From positions 1 through 36,677 of IMG/VR virus record IMGVR_UViG_3300025030_000279: 36,677 nucleotides of DNA. One strand, written 5' to 3'. Position numbers and translations under genes: made by a program. A model generated the notes under the pieces. It had not been told where the DNA came from. It saw only the letters and a program-made list of their open reading frames with translations, and made no database searches. The stretch is from a virus. Shown here piece by piece: positions 33,370 through 36,677 of this stretch; the first letter of the stretch is position 1, and each line of letters begins with the position of its first letter.

Positions 33370-35586
33370 ATGGCGCGTGGTAGTCTTTTTAAAAAGTTCT
33401 TTGCTGATAAACCAGACCCGGTACAGAAAGAGTCAGAACTCTCAACCGTGAAGAATCTCATGCGCCCGACAGATAACGATTACCTCTTCGCACTCAATCG
33501 TTCGCAAGTCTGGGGGTTCAATGACACCGTTATCGGCATGAATGAGCTTTATCAGATGCGCGTCTATTCCGACGTTCTCCAGAATATCCTCAATACGCTC
33601 CGTAACGAAATCTTCCGGCGCGGTATCGGATATCGGAATATTACAACATACGATAATGTTTTCCAAGAGGAGAAGATCAAGCGGTTCTTGCGCGCGGCGA
33701 ACCTGAATAAGCAGACGCTCAAAGAGGTATTCCAAGAGCTCGAGGACGATATGAACATCGTCGATGACATGTATATCATGGCGCGAAAGAATTATCTGGT
33801 CAATGGCAATAACGAAATCATCGGCGGTGAGGTCATAGAGTTCTTACGCATTCATCCGGCATCCGTTGAAATGCTCTTCGATGATACGAGTCGATTAGGG
33901 CATGATAAGGATGGAAAGCCGATCTACTTCGATGTCGAGGATAGGACGCAAACCACGAATAGGCTGGTGAATAAGAACGGCCTCAAGAATCTCCGCGCGT
34001 GCTACAAGGTGAAGAGCGCGAAAGATGGTTCGTACCAATACTACGACACGAGTGAGATTCTCCACGTTTCGAAGTACCACCCATCGAAGACATACGGATT
34101 CTCGGTTCTCTACTCATTGAACAACAAGGTCATGACCCTGATGAATATGGATTATTACATCCGGCAGTACTACTCAGGGAACAAAGTCCCGAAAGGCATA
34201 CTCACCGTGAACACAACGAACGCCACAGGGTTCCGCGCGTTCTGGGACGAGTTCATGGAAAAAGTGCGTCTCAACCCTCACAGCGTCAACCCGCTTATCC
34301 ATCAGAGCAGTGATGGGAAGGACCCGATAAAATGGATCGACTTCATGCGGAATTTGCAGGAGATGCAATACACTGAGGTCCGTAATGAGATGGTCACGAA
34401 GATCGGCGCGGTGTTCAACGTCTCCCCGATATTCCAGAACGACACATCAACCGGTGGCGGTCTGAATAACGAAGGATTGCAAATCACCGTGACCGATCGC
34501 GGCGTGGAGGTCGGCCAGGCCATCTACAATGAAAAAGTCCTCCCGTGGATACAGGAACAGCTTGGCATCACCGACTTCGAACTCTTCCTCGAGCCGAGCA
34601 AAGAGATAGACGAGGTCTATGAAAAAGAACTGCGTCTCAAAGAGATAGCAATCGCTCGAGCGACCGCAGAATTAGGCATTACAGTATCGATGAACGAGAC
34701 CGGAGAGTTCTCGTATAAACCCGGTCGAGTCACCATTCAGAGTTCCCAGCCTTCTATATACCCCCCCGCTGTCATGGAAACCGACACCTCACCTCTATCA
34801 CAAAAGGCTGGGAACACTTCTTTTGTTAAAAAAAAAAATAATTTTCAAGAAGTCCTTGACCCAAAGCAAGAAAAAGAGATAGAGAGTGCGCTTCTTAACG
34901 AACTCAAGAAGCTTCTGAAGCAGTTTGAGACGAAGACACGCCCGACGAAAGAGGAACTCGACCGCAAAATAGCGGAGACTGTCAAGAACTTCGATAGTGT
35001 CGTGAAGACGAAGAGCAGCGCGAAACTCAAAGCGATTTACATAAAGGCCGCGCAGGATTTGGGCCGTGAGATAGGCCAGAAGTTCACACTCGCCGAGCAG
35101 GATAAGAACATCATCGAAGCGTTGAAACGCGAACCGGTGTACCAGGAGGCGTTCAGGAATATCAGCGTCTCACTAAGCGATAAGCTCAAACAGGCAGTTG
35201 TCGACGCATACAGCACGCCTGAAGGTTTCAAGATCGACACTATCGTCGCGAACATGAAGGAGAATACCGACGCGATAGAAAGCGATTTGCGACGCATTGC
35301 GCGCACTGAGACGACGAAGATCAGCACCGCCGCGCGAAAAGTGCAATATGATAAGACCGGGAAGGCGTACAAGTACTATCACATCGGCCCCGACGATAAC
35401 CGCACCACTTTAGCCTCTAAGGAGGTTAAAACGCTCACGAAGAACGGCGTCTCATGGGATGAATACGTCGATATCATTCAGAAAGTCGCGGGGAAGTACA
35501 ACCCTAAATGGATCGTGAATCGCGCCGCGCCAATCACACACCCGAATACTCGCCATGTCTTCATAGCACGCCTGGCGGAGGCATAA
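33370..35586 (+). CDS. Portal-MuF fusion protein
   Basis: A 738-residue protein. Residues 1 to about 450 match phage portal proteins: VYSDVLQNILNTLRNEIFRR, a long wing and stem region with FLRIHPASVEMLF, DTSEILHVSKYHPSKTYGFS, and the helical stem after MDYYIRQYYSGNKVPKGIL. Residues about 500-738 are a MuF (SPP1 gp7-like) domain: long helices, then RRIARTETTKISTAARKVQY and a C-terminal PITHPNTRHVF. The two parts are joined by a low-complexity linker containing an A11 tract (34828-34838) and a 12-bp inverted repeat. In many phages portal and MuF are separate genes. Twelve portal subunits form the DNA entry ring; MuF is injected or packaged in small numbers. Confidence 0.85.
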   Translation: MARGSLFKKFFADKPDPVQKESELSTVKNLMRPTDNDYLFALNRSQVWGFNDTVIGMNELYQMRVYSDVLQNILNTLRNEIFRRGIGYRNITTYDNVFQEEKIKRFLRAANLNKQTLKEVFQELEDDMNIVDDMYIMARKNYLVNGNNEIIGGEVIEFLRIHPASVEMLFDDTSRLGHDKDGKPIYFDVEDRTQTTNRLVNKNGLKNLRACYKVKSAKDGSYQYYDTSEILHVSKYHPSKTYGFSVLYSLNNKVMTLMNMDYYIRQYYSGNKVPKGILTVNTTNATGFRAFWDEFMEKVRLNPHSVNPLIHQSSDGKDPIKWIDFMRNLQEMQYTEVRNEMVTKIGAVFNVSPIFQNDTSTGGGLNNEGLQITVTDRGVEVGQAIYNEKVLPWIQEQLGITDFELFLEPSKEIDEVYEKELRLKEIAIARATAELGITVSMNETGEFSYKPGRVTIQSSQPSIYPPAVMETDTSPLSQKAGNTSFVKKKNNFQEVLDPKQEKEIESALLNELKKLLKQFETKTRPTKEELDRKIAETVKNFDSVVKTKSSAKLKAIYIKAAQDLGREIGQKFTLAEQDKNIIEALKREPVYQEAFRNISVSLSDKLKQAVVDAYSTPEGFKIDTIVANMKENTDAIESDLRRIARTETTKISTAARKVQYDKTGKAYKYYHIGPDDNRTTLASKEVKTLTKNGVSWDEYVDIIQKVAGKYNPKWIVNRAAPITHPNTRHVFIARLAEA
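34742..34841 (+). promoter_or_regulatory. Candidate slippage signal at the portal/MuF boundary
   Basis: An exact 12-bp inverted repeat (34742-34753 and 34804-34815) precedes A11 at 34828-34838. Reading one base back on this tract, or adding one A, brings TAA (34839-34841) into frame, ending the product just after portal residue 490. So the tract could produce both portal alone and the portal-MuF fusion. A C7 run (34761-34767) lies in the loop. This is inferred from sequence only. Confidence 0.42.
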
Positions 35587-35587
35587 T

Positions 35588-35866
35588 GTGACTGTCGTGC
35601 CGAAGAACGACCAGGACCAACAGAGTTGGGATATCGCGAGTTCCGCTCGTCGTGTAATTCTTGTTGACACTTCTGGCTATGACACTCTAATCGATGAGGG
35701 AGCGACGTACACATACATCGGTAAGGCGCTGCCAGGGACATTGAGCAGCGCCGCAACGTGGCGAGTATTTCGCATAACGAACGCTACTGGGGTCTTACGA
35801 CACGCTGATGGTGTTTCTTCATTTACGAAGGTCTTCGATGACCGGACGGGGTACACGTATGGTTAA
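35588..35866 (+). CDS. Small phage protein, 92 aa
   Basis: GTG 35588 has GGAGG 6-7 nt upstream. The product begins TVVPKNDQDQQSWDIASSAR and contains YTYIGKALPGTLSSAATWRV followed by FRITNATGV and FDDRTGYTYG. I recall proteins with YIGxAxPGxxxSxAxWxI(K/R)xI in many siphoviruses; they are of unknown function and often near the tail-fibre gene. It may be a small fibre or adhesion part. Confidence 0.65.
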   Translation: MTVVPKNDQDQQSWDIASSARRVILVDTSGYDTLIDEGATYTYIGKALPGTLSSAATWRVFRITNATGVLRHADGVSSFTKVFDDRTGYTYG

Positions 35867-36125
35867 CTACGTACAAATTGATAATGACACGTGGGTGCGG
35901 TATGACCCGGTAACCGCGTCTAGCACGGTATTGAAGAAATCACTCCTTCTCGAGATGAAGGCGCGCCACGAAGAGACCTTGGCGGGTGAATCACTATCAG
36001 ACGTTGCACTCCTCGTATGGGCGAAGATGAACTATCCGACTCCAGAGATTGCTCGTGAGATACAAGGCGCGAAGATGAGCATCGCTCAAATCGACGCCGA
36101 TTTGGAGGGTATGAATGGCAGTTAG
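35859..36125 (+). CDS. Small hypothetical protein, 88 aa
   Basis: ATG 35859 overlaps the previous stop. The product reads VQIDNDTWVRYDPVTASSTV and then a helical part (LLLEMKARHEETLAGESLSD; MNYPTPEIAREIQGAKMSIA). Its stop overlaps the fibre start at 36115 by 11 bases. No family recognised; it is part of the fibre gene cluster. Confidence 0.6.
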   Translation: MVNYVQIDNDTWVRYDPVTASSTVLKKSLLLEMKARHEETLAGESLSDVALLVWAKMNYPTPEIAREIQGAKMSIAQIDADLEGMNGS

Positions 36126-36677
36126 AGTTGCTACCCTTGGTGGGAATTTCAGCGCAGCGACGACCTGGCAAACCGTGAGTGCTGCTTCTCCGTGGGGAAC
36201 TTCAACTGTGTCGCTCACTACGACGCGATTGACAAGCGCTGTATTCACCGCCCCGAATACGACGAGTAATTGCCTCGGTGCTGTGACGTGGTGTGCAGGG
36301 ATGACGCAGTATAGAACTTCGACATACTTTGCCACACTGCAAGAGTACAACGGCTCCGCGTGGGTTGATGTTGCCACCGCATCGGTTCCTGAATCGACGA
36401 TGGATTATACGACGGAAGGCGTTGGCATGTCGACGTTTTTGTACTTTCAGCTTCCGACGCCGTACACATATACGACGACGACTGCCGGTTATTACCGTTG
36501 GCAGTTTTATCGTGATGCGACCGCGGGAGGAAACCCGACGTTCCGACGCGACGCTTCTTCTTCAATTGTTTCGTACTACACAATTGACGACCGAACGGGA
36601 ACTCCGGCCGCATCGGATAATCTACTTATTGTGAGTGACCCGAGTAATCCTGTCGTCGTCACGCTAGACGGCGACGC
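36115..36677 (+). CDS. Tail fibre/spike protein, N-terminal part (continues at position 3)
   Basis: ATG 36115 follows GGAGGG with 6-nt spacing. The frame is open to the window end and continues at position 3 on the circular molecule, giving 832 residues in total. The N-terminal part is beta-rich and Thr/Ser/Tyr-rich (AVRVATLGGNFSAATTWQTV), as expected of a virion-attachment domain. See 3-2063 for the remainder. Confidence 0.65.
   Translation, partial: MAVRVATLGGNFSAATTWQTVSAASPWGTSTVSLTTTRLTSAVFTAPNTTSNCLGAVTWCAGMTQYRTSTYFATLQEYNGSAWVDVATASVPESTMDYTTEGVGMSTFLYFQLPTPYTYTTTTAGYYRWQFYRDATAGGNPTFRRDASSSIVSYYTIDDRTGTPAASDNLLIVSDPSNPVVVTLDGD
36551..36677. repeat. Right copy of exact 127-bp terminal direct repeat
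   Basis: Identical to bases 1-127. Removing one copy gives a 36,550-bp circle with no broken gene at the junction. Confidence 0.95.

Noticed and set aside
1-36677. tRNA genes, CRISPR arrays, integrase or insertion sequences
   Set aside because: By eye I saw no spaced repeats, cloverleaf-like sequence or recombinase motif. A tRNA scan was not possible here, so absence of tRNA is not proven.

Overview
The window is one complete, circularly closed genome of a tailed virus (Caudoviricetes, HK97-type head, siphovirus-like tail) that most likely infects an archaeon. Its first 127 bases recur exactly as its last 127 bases (36551-36677), so the real molecule or unit is 36,550 bp and the linear ends are an assembly cut inside a tail-fibre gene. 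The archaeal assignment rests on a PCNA/gp45-type sliding clamp, an RFC-small-subunit clamp loader, a compact family B DNA polymerase, a primase-polymerase/SF3 helicase, and TATA-box promoters (TTTATAAA/TTTATATA) placed 29-30 nt before several start codons, combined with strong Shine-Dalgarno sites (GGAGG/GGTGA) inside operons. A euryarchaeal host, for example a methanogen or a relative, is a reasonable guess, but the sequence does not prove it. No integrase, rRNA, tRNA or CRISPR array was recognised.

Layout. The plus strand carries the virion and lysis module. It runs from 29383 to the right end, through the circular junction, and on to 15814. In order it holds a small ribbon-helix-helix (RHH) regulator, a zinc-ribbon protein, TerS, TerL interrupted by an intein, two small proteins, a portal-MuF fusion, small virion proteins, an 832-residue fibre that crosses the junction, a metallophosphoesterase, a gp10-like neck protein, a protease-scaffold, the major capsid protein, connector and tail-completion proteins, the tail tube, a tail chaperone pair joined by a -1 frameshift, the tape measure, tail tip proteins, a glycine-rich fibre, and a lysis-like cassette (transglutaminase-fold protein, XhlA-like protein, holin-like protein).

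The minus strand (29107 down to 15811) carries replication and host interaction. In order of transcription: an RHH regulator, the primase-helicase, a string of tiny Cys-rich proteins, a putative ssDNA-binding protein, the sliding clamp, the clamp-loader ATPase, a gp62-like partner, an adenine/cytosine-N4 methyltransferase, a cytosine-C5 methyltransferase split by an HNH endonuclease gene, PolB, an XPB-like helicase, a PD-(D/E)XK nuclease, and six small genes ending in another RHH regulator. The two modules diverge from a 275-bp AT-rich intergenic region (29108-29382) with a long imperfect inverted repeat. This is the best candidate for a replication origin and control switch. They converge with a 4-base overlap at 15811-15814.

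Most unusual items: a TerL intein whose sequence carries the Trp-Cys-Thr signature of class 3 inteins; a C5-methyltransferase gene split at motif VIII with the motif present, recoded, on both sides of an HNH gene; a slippery heptamer plus stem-loop joining the two tail chaperone frames; a T4-like clamp/ATPase/small-partner gene order in an archaeal-type virus; an A11 tract at the portal/MuF boundary whose slippage would give an immediate stop; an internal scaffold start; and a small gene that seems to lack any ATG/GTG/TTG start.
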